Of a stretch of DNA of 64,000 nucleotides, positions 42,162 through 51,500 are shown piece by piece (the stretch's first letter is position 1; each line of letters begins with the position of its first letter). The stretch covers positions 206,846 through 270,845 of the forward strand of contig JAFAAN010000171.1 of assembly GCA_023426545.1 (NCBI GenBank), given 5' to 3'. The notes below the pieces were generated by a model that did no database searches, was not told the origin of the DNA, and was given only the letters and a program-made list of their open reading frames with translations. This DNA is from Pseudomonadota bacterium (GTDB lineage: Bacteria > Myxococcota > Myxococcia > Myxococcales > Myxococcaceae). A program made the translations under genes and the position numbers.

Positions 42162-43636
42162 GCAACCAGCACCTGTCCCCGCTGCGCGAGCCGCTCGTCA
42201 CCGAGCCGCGCTCCCTGGGCCAGCTCACCGAGGAAATCTGCGCCCCCATGGAGCGGCCTCCCACGTGGAAGTGGTGGGGGGCCTTTGGCATCGCGGTGTC
42301 CGTGCTCGGCACGGGCGCCGGCATCGTCGGCTACCAGGTGGCCACGGGCATCGGCGTGTGGGGCCTCAACAAGACGATTGGCTGGGCCTTCGACATCACC
42401 AACTTCGTGTTCTGGGTGGGCATCGGCCACGCCGGCACGCTCATCTCCGCCATCCTCTTCCTCTTCCGGCAGAAGTGGCGCACCAGCATCAACCGCGCGG
42501 CCGAGGCGATGACGCTGTTCGCCGTCATGTGCGCGGCGCTCTTCCCCCTCATCCACATGGGCCGGCCGTGGCTGGCCTTCTGGGTGATGCCGTATCCGAA
42601 CTCGCGCGGCAGCCTGTGGGTGAACTTCCGCTCGCCGCTCTTGTGGGACGTGTTCGCCATCTCCACGTACTTCACCGTGTCCGCGGTGTTCTGGTACGTG
42701 GGCCTGCTGCCTGACCTCGCCACCGTGCGCGACCGGGCGAAGGCGGGGATTCGCAAGGCCCTCTTCAAGGTGATGTCGCTGGGGTGGACGGGCTCGAACC
42801 GGACGTGGAGCCGCTACGAGACGGTGTACCTGCTGCTGGCGGGCCTCGCCACGCCGCTGGTGCTCAGCGTGCACACCATCGTCTCCATGGACTTCGCCAC
42901 GTCGGTCATCCCCGGCTGGCACACCACCATCTTCCCGCCGTACTTCGTCGCGGGCGCGGTGTTCAGCGGCTTCGCCATGGTGCTGACGCTGATGATCATC
43001 ACCCGCGTGGTGCTGGGCTATGAGCACCTCATCACCCTGCGCCACCTGGAGAACATGACGAAGATCATCATCGTCACGGGGGGCCTGGTGTCGCTGGCCT
43101 ACGCGACGGAGTTCTTCATCGCCTGGTACTCGGGCAACCCCTACGAGCGCTTCGCCTTCATGAACCGCGCCTTTGGCCCCTACGCCTGGGCCTACTGGAT
43201 CATGGTGACGTGCAACGTGGTGTCGCCGCACCTCTTCTGGTTCAAGAAGATTCGCACCTCGCCCGCGGCCATCTTCGTCCTGTCGCTGGTCATCAACGTG
43301 GGCATGTGGTTCGAGCGCTTCGTCATCATCGTCACCAGCCTCCACCGCGACTTCCTGCCGTCGAGCTGGGCCATGTACACGCCGACGATGGTGGAGGTGG
43401 GCACCTTCATCGGCACCTTCGGCCTCTTCTTCACGCTGTTCCTGCTCTTCGTCCGCGTGCTGCCCATCATCTCCATCGGTGAGGTGAAGAGCGTGCTGGG
43501 CTTCGCCCGCGACGGGCACGAGGCGCAGCCGCGGATGCCCGCAGCGCCGGCCGCCGAGGAGCCGCACCCCGCCGCCCACCGGCCTGTCGCGGCGGTGCCG
43601 CTGGCCATCGCCACCCGAAAGGACGTCCCCGTATGA
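42158..43636 (+). CDS. actC: Alternative Complex III membrane subunit ActC (NrfD/PsrC-like)
   Basis: This is a 492-residue quinol-binding membrane subunit of the NrfD/PsrC type. About ten hydrophobic helices are visible, including FGIAVSVLGTGAGIVGYQ and FWVGIGHAGTLISAILFLF. The cytoplasmic tail is Pro- and Ala-rich. It should form the quinol oxidation site, and two copies of this fold (ActC and ActF) are present in the complex. Its ATG overlaps the actB stop, and its TGA overlaps the ATG of actD. Confidence 0.92.
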   Translation: MSNQHLSPLREPLVTEPRSLGQLTEEICAPMERPPTWKWWGAFGIAVSVLGTGAGIVGYQVATGIGVWGLNKTIGWAFDITNFVFWVGIGHAGTLISAILFLFRQKWRTSINRAAEAMTLFAVMCAALFPLIHMGRPWLAFWVMPYPNSRGSLWVNFRSPLLWDVFAISTYFTVSAVFWYVGLLPDLATVRDRAKAGIRKALFKVMSLGWTGSNRTWSRYETVYLLLAGLATPLVLSVHTIVSMDFATSVIPGWHTTIFPPYFVAGAVFSGFAMVLTLMIITRVVLGYEHLITLRHLENMTKIIIVTGGLVSLAYATEFFIAWYSGNPYERFAFMNRAFGPYAWAYWIMVTCNVVSPHLFWFKKIRTSPAAIFVLSLVINVGMWFERFVIIVTSLHRDFLPSSWAMYTPTMVEVGTFIGTFGLFFTLFLLFVRVLPIISIGEVKSVLGFARDGHEAQPRMPAAPAAEEPHPAAHRPVAAVPLAIATRKDVPV

Positions 43637-44154
43637 GCGCTCCGGTTCTCATCGGCTACTTCGACAACGAGGCGCAGGTGCTCGACGCCACCCGGGCGGT
43701 GCGCGAGGCGGGCTTCACCCTCCACGACGTGTACACACCCTATGCGGTCCACGGCCTGGATGACGCCATGGGCCTCAAGCCCAGCCGCCTCACGTGGGTG
43801 TGTTTTGGCGCGGGGCTGCTGGGCTGCACGCTCGCCATGTCACTCCAGCTCTACACCAGCGTGGTGAGCTGGCCGCTCAACGTGGGAGGCAAGCCCTTCA
43901 ACTCGTTCCCCGCGTTCATCCCGGTGTCGTTCGAGCTGACGGTGCTCTTCGCTGCGCTGACGACGGTGGCGGCCTTCCTGGTGCGCGCCAGGCTCTTCCC
44001 GGGGAGCCGGCGCCCGGCGCTGCCGCGTGTCACGGATGACCGCTTCGCCATCGCGGTGGCGCCGCGCGAGGACCCGTCGGAGCTGAACGTGGCCGAGGAC
44101 CTGATGCGCAGCCACGGCGCGGTGGCGACGGCCCTGCTGGAGGTGGCGTCGTGA
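43633..44154 (+). CDS. actD: Alternative Complex III subunit ActD (DUF3341)
   Basis: This is a 173-residue DUF3341 protein. It has two membrane helices (FGAGLLGCTLAMSLQ and FELTVLFAALTTVAAFLV) with a ferredoxin-like cytoplasmic part on either side (the first 50 residues, GYFDNEAQVLDATRAVREAGF, and the last 50). This subunit binds no metal or haem in the solved complexes and serves an assembly or stabilising role. The overlapping starts and stops on both sides place it firmly in the operon. Confidence 0.9.
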   Translation: MSAPVLIGYFDNEAQVLDATRAVREAGFTLHDVYTPYAVHGLDDAMGLKPSRLTWVCFGAGLLGCTLAMSLQLYTSVVSWPLNVGGKPFNSFPAFIPVSFELTVLFAALTTVAAFLVRARLFPGSRRPALPRVTDDRFAIAVAPREDPSELNVAEDLMRSHGAVATALLEVAS

Positions 44155-44720
44155 GGAAGCTTCGCGTGGGTACGGTGGCCCTGGGACTGGCCGTCGCGGG
44201 CTGCGAGCAGGACGAGACGCGGCCCAACTTCGAGTACGCGCCGGACATGGTGTCGTCCGTGCCGTATGACAGCTTCGCGGCCAACCCCGTCACCGTGGAT
44301 GGCAAGACGCTGCTGGCGCCCGTGAAGGGCACCGTGCCGCGTGGGTACCAGCCGCTGCACCTGGCGGCGGGGCCGGAGGAGGCGGCGCGCGCGGGGCGGG
44401 AGCTTCAGAACCCGTACCCCGCGTCACCGGAGGTGCTGGCGCGGGGGAAGGTGGCCTTCTCGCGCTACTGCGGGCCGTGCCACGGCACGGAAGGACTGGG
44501 AGACGGCCTCGTCACGGCGCGCTTCCCCATGCCGCCGTCGCTGCTGGCCGAGCACGCGAAGCAGCTCCCCGACGGACAGGTGTTCCACATCATCACCCAC
44601 GGCCAGGGCCTGATGCCGGCCCATGGCTCGCAGGTGGCTCCGGAGGACCGGTGGAAGATCGTCCACTACGTCCGGACCTTGCAGGACCCCGCGCGGACGG
44701 CGCGGAAGGACGTGCCATGA
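44151..44720 (+). CDS. actE: Alternative Complex III monoheme cytochrome c ActE lipoprotein
   Basis: This is a 189-residue lipoprotein. The signal peptide ends in the lipobox AVAGC. One haem c site, CGPCH at Cys107, is followed by KQLPDGQVFHIITHGQGLMPAHG, where the methionine ligand lies. ActE is the periplasmic monohaem subunit and probably gives electrons to the cognate oxidase. The GTG start overlaps the actD stop, and actF follows with a four-base overlap. Confidence 0.9.
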   Translation: MRKLRVGTVALGLAVAGCEQDETRPNFEYAPDMVSSVPYDSFAANPVTVDGKTLLAPVKGTVPRGYQPLHLAAGPEEAARAGRELQNPYPASPEVLARGKVAFSRYCGPCHGTEGLGDGLVTARFPMPPSLLAEHAKQLPDGQVFHIITHGQGLMPAHGSQVAPEDRWKIVHYVRTLQDPARTARKDVP

Positions 44721-45913
44721 GTGCTCCGATGCATGCGGTGTCCACCGCTCCGGCGAGCGGCTTCGAGGTTCCTCCCGCCGTGCACCGCGCGGCGCAGGTG
44801 CTGGCGGGCGTGGGCCTGGGTACGCTGGTGGCGGGGCTGGCCCTGGCGCGCGAGCGGGCCCTGTCGAGCCTGCTGACCAATGGCTTCTATTTCCTATGCC
44901 TGGGCCTGGGCGGCGCGGTGTTCCTGGCGCTGATGTACGTGGCCAACGCGGGCTGGTTCACCGTGTTCAAGCGCATCCCCGAGGCCTTCGCGGCCTATGT
45001 GCCCTGGGGCGCGGTGACGCTGCTGGCGCTGTTGCCCTTCGTGACGACGCTGTACCCGTGGGCGCGGCCGGGCGTCATGGAGACGGACCACCTGCTGCAC
45101 GAGAAGGCTGCCTTCCTCAACGTGCCGTTCTTCGCGGTGCGCATGGTGGTGATGCTGGCGCTGTGGACGGGCTTCACGTGGATGCTCCGGCGCATCTCCC
45201 TGCGGCAGGACGCGGAGCGCTCGGCGGAGCTGGCCGGGCGCAACGTGCGGGTGTCGGCGCTGTTCCTGGTGCTGTTCTCGCTGACCTTCTGCCTGGCCGC
45301 GTTCGACTGGCTGATGAGCCTGGAGCCGCACTGGTTCAGCACCATCTACGCGCTCTACAACATCGCGGGGCTGCTCAGCTCCACCGTGTGCGCCATCACC
45401 GTGGCGGCCATCCTGCTCCACCGCGCGGGCGCGCTGCCGCAGCTCAACACCAGCCACTTGCACGACCTGGGCAAGCTGATGTTCGGCTTCGCCACGCTGT
45501 GGGCCTACCTGTGGTTCTCGCAGTACCTGCTCATCTGGTACGCGAACATCCCGGAGGAGACGGTCTACTTCATCACCCGGCTGCACGGGACGTGGGCCGT
45601 GGCCTTCTACGCGAACGTCGTCCTCAACTGGGCGCTGCCCTTCGTGCTGCTGTTGCCCCGGCCGGCGAAGCGCAACCCGTCGCACCTGCTGCGGGTGGCC
45701 GGCATCCTCCTGGTGGGGCGCTGGCTGGACCTGTACCTGATGGTGGTGCCCGGCCAGCAACCGGACGGCGTGGCCCTGGGCGTGTTCGAGCTGGCCGGCT
45801 TCGTGGGGCTGGGCGCGCTTTTCACGCTGGCGGTGACGCGCACGGTGCGCTCGACGCCCATGGTGCCGGTGGGTGACCCGTACCTGGTGGAGAGCCTGCA
45901 CCACCACACCTGA
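44717..45913 (+). CDS. actF: Alternative Complex III membrane subunit ActF (NrfD-like)
   Basis: This is a 398-residue polytopic protein with about ten helices, related to ActC but shorter and with a different helix pattern (HDLGKLMFGFATLWAYLWFSQYLLIWYANIPEE). ActF is the second quinol-type membrane subunit and probably does not bind quinol itself in known structures. The ATG overlaps the actE stop. It ends the operon as seen here. No actG or heme-copper oxidase genes are adjacent, so the partner oxidase is probably elsewhere or is the cbb3 enzyme at 57-60 kb. Confidence 0.9.
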   Translation: MSAPMHAVSTAPASGFEVPPAVHRAAQVLAGVGLGTLVAGLALARERALSSLLTNGFYFLCLGLGGAVFLALMYVANAGWFTVFKRIPEAFAAYVPWGAVTLLALLPFVTTLYPWARPGVMETDHLLHEKAAFLNVPFFAVRMVVMLALWTGFTWMLRRISLRQDAERSAELAGRNVRVSALFLVLFSLTFCLAAFDWLMSLEPHWFSTIYALYNIAGLLSSTVCAITVAAILLHRAGALPQLNTSHLHDLGKLMFGFATLWAYLWFSQYLLIWYANIPEETVYFITRLHGTWAVAFYANVVLNWALPFVLLLPRPAKRNPSHLLRVAGILLVGRWLDLYLMVVPGQQPDGVALGVFELAGFVGLGALFTLAVTRTVRSTPMVPVGDPYLVESLHHHT

Positions 45914-45983
45914 ACCGGGCTCCGAGAAAAGGGAGCGGTGGATGCCTCGATGTCAGGGCCTCCCCGGAAGCCCGCTCCCGAAC

Positions 45984-46019
45984 GCGACGCCCCCCCTCCT
46001 CCTCGGCGGGCGGCGTCGC
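45984..46019 (+). other. Hairpin after the act operon, possible terminator
   Basis: GCGACGCC (45984-45991) pairs perfectly with GGCGTCGC (46012-46019), with a 20-base C/G-rich loop. A second inverted repeat, GGGAGCGG (45931-45938) with CCGCTCCC (45972-45979), lies just before. No run of T follows either, so this is structural end-of-operon sequence rather than a proven intrinsic terminator. Confidence 0.4.
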
Positions 46020-46041
46020 CCTTTCCAGGGTAGGGTGGGCC

Positions 46042-47136
46042 ATGGCTCCTTCGCTCCCTGGACGCGCGCCGCTCCGTGTCGCCCTGCTGGGCTTCGGCTT
46101 CGCGGGCAGGCGCTTCCATGCCCCGCTGATTGACGCCGTGGACGGTCTGGAGCTTCGCGTCGTTGCCTCGCGCCAGGAGGCGGCGGTGAAGGCCGCGCTG
46201 CCTCGGGCCACCGTCTGTGCCTCCCCGTGGGACGCGGCGGTGCATCCCGACGTGGATCTGGTCGTCATCGCCACGCCCAACGACAGCCACGCGCCGCTGG
46301 CGGAGCTCGCGCTGCGGGCCGGGAAGCACGTCGTCGTGGACAAGCCCTTCACCCTCACCCTGGACGAGGCCCGCGCGCTGCGGGCGCTGGCGGAGGAGCG
46401 CGGTCTGCTGCTCTCCGTGTTCCACAACCGGCGCTGGGATAGCGACTTCCTGGCTCTGCAGGCGTTGCTGGCGGAGGGGGCGCTGGGCCACATCGTCCAC
46501 GTCGAGTCGCGCTTCGACCGTTTCCGTCCGGACGTGCGCGACCGCTGGCGGGAGCAGGCGGTGCCGGGGGCGGGCCTCTGGTACGACCTGGGGCCGCACC
46601 TCATCGACCAGGCGCTGCAGTTGTTCGGCCTGCCGGAGTCGGTGTCTGGAACGCGCGCGGCCCTCCGGGATGGCGCGAAGGTGGACGACTGGTTCCAGTT
46701 CACACTCGCCTATCCACGGCGGCAGGTGGTGCTCCAGGCATCCATGCTCATCGCGGCCCGGATGCCGCGCTTCGCGGTGCATGGCACGCGGGGCTCGTGG
46801 CTCAAGTTCGGCATGGATTCTCAGGAGGCGCGCCTGGTTGCGGGGGAGCCTCCGGGCGCCCCGGCCTGGGGCGAGGACCCATTGCCCGGTCAGAGGTGGG
46901 ATGGCTCGGCTTCGGAGGGGAGGCCCACCGTGGCACCGCCGGGGGACTACCGGCGTTTCTACGCGGGCATCCGAGATGCCCTGCTGGGAGGGGCGTCCAA
47001 CCCCGTGACGCCAGCCCAGGCCCTGGCCGTCATGGCCGTGCTGGAGGCGGGCCTCCAGGCCCAGGCGCGTGGCTGTGCGCAGTCCCTGGCGCTGGCCGAC
47101 GCGGAGCGGGCCGCCTTCGACGCAGGCGCTGCTTGA
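46042..47136 (+). CDS. Gfo/Idh/MocA family oxidoreductase
   Basis: This is a 364-residue NAD(P)-dependent oxidoreductase. The Rossmann nucleotide-binding motif GFGFAGRRFHAP (about 17) and DVDLVVIATPND, the catalytic lysine region HVVVDKPFT (about residue 99) and the C-terminal sheet fit the Gfo/Idh/MocA group, nearest the YdgJ-like subgroup. The substrate is unknown. It is preceded by a structured gap and shows no tie to the act operon. Confidence 0.88.
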   Translation: MAPSLPGRAPLRVALLGFGFAGRRFHAPLIDAVDGLELRVVASRQEAAVKAALPRATVCASPWDAAVHPDVDLVVIATPNDSHAPLAELALRAGKHVVVDKPFTLTLDEARALRALAEERGLLLSVFHNRRWDSDFLALQALLAEGALGHIVHVESRFDRFRPDVRDRWREQAVPGAGLWYDLGPHLIDQALQLFGLPESVSGTRAALRDGAKVDDWFQFTLAYPRRQVVLQASMLIAARMPRFAVHGTRGSWLKFGMDSQEARLVAGEPPGAPAWGEDPLPGQRWDGSASEGRPTVAPPGDYRRFYAGIRDALLGGASNPVTPAQALAVMAVLEAGLQAQARGCAQSLALADAERAAFDAGAA

Positions 47137-47213
47137 TTCGCGCCCGGTGGGATGCCTACTCCTAGCGTCGTCGTGGACTCCCATTGTCGCGCGTGCGACC
47201 CGCTGAGGACCCC

Positions 47214-48509
47214 TTGAGCTCGAAGAAGCCCGGCCGCAATGACCCGTGCCCCTGTGGCAGTGGCAAGAAATACAAGGTGTGCCACGCCGCCGAGGACCGG
47301 GCCCGTGCCGCGCCACCCGCCGCCCCCTCCACGTCCCTCAAGGCCGACCTCCAGGCGGCGATGGAAGTGCTGGGTGACCCCGATGTGTCCAACCTGTCCG
47401 GTGCCCTGGAGCGGCTGGCGGACCTGATGGCGGAGTGGGGGCCGCTGCCCGGCCTGCGCTTCGACGTGAAGGCCTTCTCCGAGCACGTGGGCCAGGAGCT
47501 GGCCCGGCTGTCCGAGAACGCGGAGCAGGATGCCGTCAGCGCCCGGCGCGAGCTGCTGGTGGGGACGGTGCGTGCGCTCGGCACGCCCGCCTTCCTGGAG
47601 GCGCTCGGCGGCGCGCTGATGTCTCGGATGTCCACGCCGGGACTGTCCGGCGAGGACCGGCGAGCCATTGGCGTGGGCACGTTGCTGGCCTCCGCGTCCA
47701 AGCGGATGGGGAAGGCCCGGCCAGAGGACATCCCCGTCCTGGACGTCGTCTTCGACGTGCAGTTCCGCGAGTGGAGCGCGAAGCACAAGGAGCTGTCCCA
47801 GAAGTACGAGGCGCTGGTGAAGGGCCTGGAGGAGGAGGCGCTCCCCGACGAAGCGAAGGCCGCGCTCCAGCAGGCCCGAGGCGGCGACGTGGGCGCGCTG
47901 CTCAAGTACGTGCAGGAAGACCCGGAACTGGCCGAGCGCATCGCCCGCGAGGCGAAGGAGCGGGCTGCCCGCGTCGAAGCGTGGCTTCGGGCCGCGACGT
48001 CGCCCGCCGTCTTCTCGCCCGAGGAGGAGCTGTGGCTCACCTGCGCGCTCTGGGAGCCGATGCAGGCCTTGAAGGCCCTGCCCGCGGGGACGGAGCCCGC
48101 GGTGCGCCGGGATGCGGTGACGGGACTGATGCGGGCGGTGAAGGTCGCGCTCGATGAGGACTTCCTCGCGGGGCTGCTCGACCGGCTGCGCGAGAAGGCG
48201 AAGGACTCCGCCGTGGACGAGGCGGTCCGCGCGGCGTTCATGGATGCCGCCATCGCCTTCGAAGCGGAGCCCGCGCGCATGACGCTCGCCGCGCTGCTCA
48301 CGGCGCGGAAGGAGGCCGAGGGGCGTTCGCCCGAGGAGATGGTGGCGCTGGCCGACCTCAAGGCGCTCACCTCGTGGACGCCGGAGTCCTTCGAGCCCTA
48401 TCGAGCCTTGCTGCTGAGCATGGGCCTGCCGGCCGCGGCCGCGCGCATCCAGCGGTGCCAGGACTGGCTCGAGGCACACCCGGTGACACTGCGCACCGAG
48501 CCTGCCTGA
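47214..48509 (+). CDS. SEC-C zinc-binding motif protein
   Basis: This is a 431-residue protein. The first 25 residues hold the SEC-C zinc finger NDPCPCGSGKKYKVCH, as at the end of SecA and in many unrelated proteins. The rest is a long alpha-helical region, probably a repeat scaffold, that I do not recognise. I chose the TTG at 47214 because GAGGA lies just before it. An upstream TTG at 47184 is in frame but has no ribosome site. The gene stands alone. Confidence 0.75.
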   Translation: MSSKKPGRNDPCPCGSGKKYKVCHAAEDRARAAPPAAPSTSLKADLQAAMEVLGDPDVSNLSGALERLADLMAEWGPLPGLRFDVKAFSEHVGQELARLSENAEQDAVSARRELLVGTVRALGTPAFLEALGGALMSRMSTPGLSGEDRRAIGVGTLLASASKRMGKARPEDIPVLDVVFDVQFREWSAKHKELSQKYEALVKGLEEEALPDEAKAALQQARGGDVGALLKYVQEDPELAERIAREAKERAARVEAWLRAATSPAVFSPEEELWLTCALWEPMQALKALPAGTEPAVRRDAVTGLMRAVKVALDEDFLAGLLDRLREKAKDSAVDEAVRAAFMDAAIAFEAEPARMTLAALLTARKEAEGRSPEEMVALADLKALTSWTPESFEPYRALLLSMGLPAAAARIQRCQDWLEAHPVTLRTEPA

Positions 48510-48843
48510 GGGGCGAAGCAACAGGCCGCCTGGCGCCGCCGGGCGGCCACGGGCTCCCGAATGAAGCCCTGCGCGAACGCGTTCTCGGCTTTCTCCCTCG
48601 GGCGCACGGCACTGTGGCGCGGCACCACCTACAGCGAGCTGCGAGCCACTCGTCCTCGTGCACCTGCACGCCGTCACCTTCTGGGAACGTCCACGCATTG
48701 AACGGACACTCCCGACCTACCTCCCCCGTCGCGGCTGTGGGGGGAGGGCGAGTGCTTCATGACATTCCGGGCGGCGGTGACCCCACGACGCGCGGCGTCG
48801 GGCTTCTCAAGAAGGTTCGGAGCTGGCGAGAATGCCTCACCCG
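48510..48843. other. Gene-free stretch with two G+C-rich hairpins
   Basis: These 334 bases have no convincing gene. GGCCGCC and GGCGGCC (48524-48548) form a seven-pair stem 15 bases after the SEC-C gene. CTCCCCC and GGGGGAG (48721-48746) form a second stem. Short frames here are not supported by codon pattern. Both flanking genes converge on this region. Confidence 0.5.
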
Positions 48844-51102
48844 TCAGAGCAGGGTGCTTTCGAGGAGCTGGAAGCCCGTGCCAATGCCTTGCACATTGGT
48901 CAGCTGCAGCAGGACCTCGCCCGAGGGGAGCTGCCAGTATGCGTCCGCGCGTGCGTAGTCGTCCGGGAGGAGGCGGGGATAGGCCATGAACTCCTCCCAG
49001 GTGCGCCCGTCCGTACTCATGAAGAGGTGGGCCGCCTCATCCCCGGGCGCGTACACGTCCCCGCCGGTCTCGCGTGTGGTTCCCATCAGGTAGCCGCCAT
49101 CGCGAAGCCGAAGCACGGAGTAGCTGGGCCCGGGCAGCCGCGTCATCTCTATCATTTCGTCGTTCGCCCCCACGCGACGAACGCTAGGAAAGTCCGGCCC
49201 GTACAGGGTATCCGAGCCGAAGAGCAGGCCGGGTGGGGTGATGATGCCGTCCACCGCGACGCCCCAAGGACCGTCCACCACGGCTCTCCACGTAACGCCG
49301 TCGTCCACCGAGCGCAGCAAGCCTCCGCGGGCGTCGCCCATCATCGCCCACAAAACGCCCTGCTCCGCGTCCGCCACCAGCGAGTGGCAATGTCGGCGTC
49401 CAGTCAGCGTGGCACGCACCTTCCAGGTGGCGCCCCCGTCCGTGCTCGCCCAGATGCGGATGGGCGACTCGATGGCGAACACCTGGTATTCACCAAAGAA
49501 GACGGTGCCGTGCAGCTCGCGGATGTTGCCTGGCTGAAGCATGCGGAACAGCCCCAGGGGCAGCACATCGCTCCAGGTGGCGCCGTTGTCCGTGGAGCGC
49601 GCGAGCGCGTGCATCCCATCCTGGGCGAGGGTGTCCGCGAGCAAGGTTCCGTCCTTCAGCGACGTCATCACCTGGAAGGAAGAGCCCTGCGGGTGGCGAC
49701 CGCGCGGCTGCCAGGAGCGCGCGTTGTCCGTGCTGGCCCAGAGGAGCGCACGGCCCATCTCACGATTCACGGCGAACACGGTGCCAGCGGAGTCCACTGT
49801 GAGCACGTCATGGCTGGAGCTCGTCAGTGTCACCTTGAGGGTCATCTTCCTGGAGGGCTCCTCGGGAGGCTCGTGTCCAAGCCGTTGTGCCACCTCGGCC
49901 CCAATCCAAGCCTGGGCCCGTTCGGAGAAGCCTCCGGTGTCATTCTGCATGTGGGGTTGGTAGCTCTCGGGATTGCTCGGGTCTCGAAGCAGCACGTCGA
50001 AGTCCACGACCTGGGCTGCTGGAATCTCCGAGCGCAGCCAGTCATTCACCACGTTCCGAGCGTCACGGGACGGCTCCCCGCTGGACTGCGAGGTACCCCG
50101 GGGCGGGAGCGTTCCGGCATAGACATGACATCGCGAGCGCAGCCGCGACAGCAGCGCCTCCAGCGAGGAAGAGAGTGTGGACGTATCGACGGAAGGCGCT
50201 TCATCGTCACCCAGCAACACCAGGCAGTCCGTGACACCGGCGAGCCGCAGCGTCCCCGCGTCAAGCGCCGCGGTCACCGAGGCGATGCTCTGGCCTTCCT
50301 GGCTGAGATTGAGCACCGGCTGGCCGAGCAGGCGCTCGGTCACGGCGGGCCAGGTCTCCCGAAAGTCGCCGGTGGGCGCGCCCTTGCCTACAGCGAACCC
50401 ACCTCCGATGAGGGCGATGGTGCGCGTCGCCTTGGCGTCCACCTCGATGCCGCCAAGCCCCACGAGTCGCTTCTGGGCCTTTCCAAATCGGCCGGGCTTC
50501 GAGGAGTGGCTCCCCTCGGCCGCGTAGCTCTGGGGGAAGAGGTCCATTTGCCCCTCGGCGATGGCGCCCTCGACCTCGAAGGAGATGGCCAACTCCTCAC
50601 GGAAGCTCACGGGCAGTGCCACAGGGTCGCTGTGCACGGTGTGGCGCGCGGCGAGCAGGGCGCCAGGGGTGCCCTGGAAGGTTAGCGGCAGGGGGGCGGA
50701 TGCGAGCACGCCATTGGCGTCCGCGCGGGCCACGGTGGCCGCATGGATTCTCAGCGCGTCATCCCCCGCGAAGAAGACGAACCTCAACTGCTCGCCGGCG
50801 CGCGCCACTGGGATGCGGAAACGAAAGGTCGTGCGCTTCTCCACGGTTCGCGACCCCGGCAGCGATTGCTGGAAGGCCTGGGGGAATACCTGCTGTTCGA
50901 CATCGTCCGGTGGCACTTCACCAGGAGAAGGCTCTTCTCGCCCTGGAGGGTGGCCGTCATCGGGACTCGAGGGTTCGACGGGAATGGGGGCATCGGGGAT
51001 AGGCAGCGGCGTGTTCATCCCTGGGGTCGAGTCACATGCCACGCCGATGCAGAGCACCCATGCTGCCAGACACATCGCCCATAAATCCCATCGTAGTGTC
51101 AT
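48844..51102 (-). CDS. Asp-box (BNR/sialidase-like) lipoprotein with degenerate SGNH-like domain
   Basis: This is a 752-residue lipoprotein whose lipobox is GVAC (Cys23). A Pro/Glu-rich linker follows, then a beta-type domain, then an SGNH-like segment (about 225-390). The segment has a strand IALIGGGFA, NLSQEGQSIAS and VLLGDDE, in which the usual catalytic GDS serine motif is missing. The last 350 residues contain five Asp-box turns such as STDNARSW, STDNGATW, STDGGATW, SVDDGVTW and STDGRTW, typical of a beta-propeller. Glycan binding or sialidase-like hydrolysis is likely for the propeller, but no catalytic residues were assigned. I chose the ATG at 51102. An upstream ATG at 51138 is in frame. 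The start region is tandemly duplicated. Confidence 0.7.
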   Translation of the reverse strand: MTLRWDLWAMCLAAWVLCIGVACDSTPGMNTPLPIPDAPIPVEPSSPDDGHPPGREEPSPGEVPPDDVEQQVFPQAFQQSLPGSRTVEKRTTFRFRIPVARAGEQLRFVFFAGDDALRIHAATVARADANGVLASAPLPLTFQGTPGALLAARHTVHSDPVALPVSFREELAISFEVEGAIAEGQMDLFPQSYAAEGSHSSKPGRFGKAQKRLVGLGGIEVDAKATRTIALIGGGFAVGKGAPTGDFRETWPAVTERLLGQPVLNLSQEGQSIASVTAALDAGTLRLAGVTDCLVLLGDDEAPSVDTSTLSSSLEALLSRLRSRCHVYAGTLPPRGTSQSSGEPSRDARNVVNDWLRSEIPAAQVVDFDVLLRDPSNPESYQPHMQNDTGGFSERAQAWIGAEVAQRLGHEPPEEPSRKMTLKVTLTSSSHDVLTVDSAGTVFAVNREMGRALLWASTDNARSWQPRGRHPQGSSFQVMTSLKDGTLLADTLAQDGMHALARSTDNGATWSDVLPLGLFRMLQPGNIRELHGTVFFGEYQVFAIESPIRIWASTDGGATWKVRATLTGRRHCHSLVADAEQGVLWAMMGDARGGLLRSVDDGVTWRAVVDGPWGVAVDGIITPPGLLFGSDTLYGPDFPSVRRVGANDEMIEMTRLPGPSYSVLRLRDGGYLMGTTRETGGDVYAPGDEAAHLFMSTDGRTWEEFMAYPRLLPDDYARADAYWQLPSGEVLLQLTNVQGIGTGFQLLESTLL

Positions 51103-51177
51103 GATTTTCCGTGCCTCCACGCAGCTCATGAATCCCATCGCAGCGCCATGATTTTCCGTGCCTCCACGCCGCCGCCC
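51084..51177. repeat. Imperfect 47-base tandem duplication around the start of the Asp-box gene
   Basis: A 47-base unit occurs twice (51084-51130 and 51131-51177). The 22-base part that starts at 51101 and again at 51148 is identical. Each copy carries the ribosome site and ATG of the minus-strand gene. In the distal copy the ATG opens only a seven-codon frame that stops inside the copy nearer the gene. A recent duplication is the simplest explanation. Confidence 0.75.
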
Positions 51178-51328
51178 GGGAAGCTGAGCAAGGGAGGAGC
51201 CAGAGGCCAGTGCCTCGGTGGGACCATGTCCGTGTCGGTGACCACCCAGGACACCTGTCTTGGGTCAACTCCCGAATCCTGTGTCGTTCGTCGGGAGGGG
51301 GGCGGGGGAGGGCAGCTCCTCGAAGGCA

Positions 51329-51500
51329 TCAAGCAGCAGCGGCGTCTGGGGTTGAGTTCAGCAGGGCCATGTCGAGGTAGCGGCGGTCATCCCAGACGCC
51401 GGTGCCTTCGAGGGCGACGGCGGTGAATCACCTTCAGGACGTAGTCCCTGGAAACGGCGATGGCGTTGGCGCGCAGCTCAATCAGCTTCTGGTTCGCTTC
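51329..51500 (-). pseudogene. Remnant of an unidentified gene
   Basis: On the minus strand the segment reads EANQKLIELRANAIAVSRDY and, after an apparent frameshift near 51425, TGVWDDRRYLDMALLNSTP before a stop. Codon usage is normal for the organism in both halves, but neither half has a start or full domain. It looks like the C-terminal end of a broken protein. I could not identify the parent family. The rest of the 51103-51498 gap has no other gene. Confidence 0.3.
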
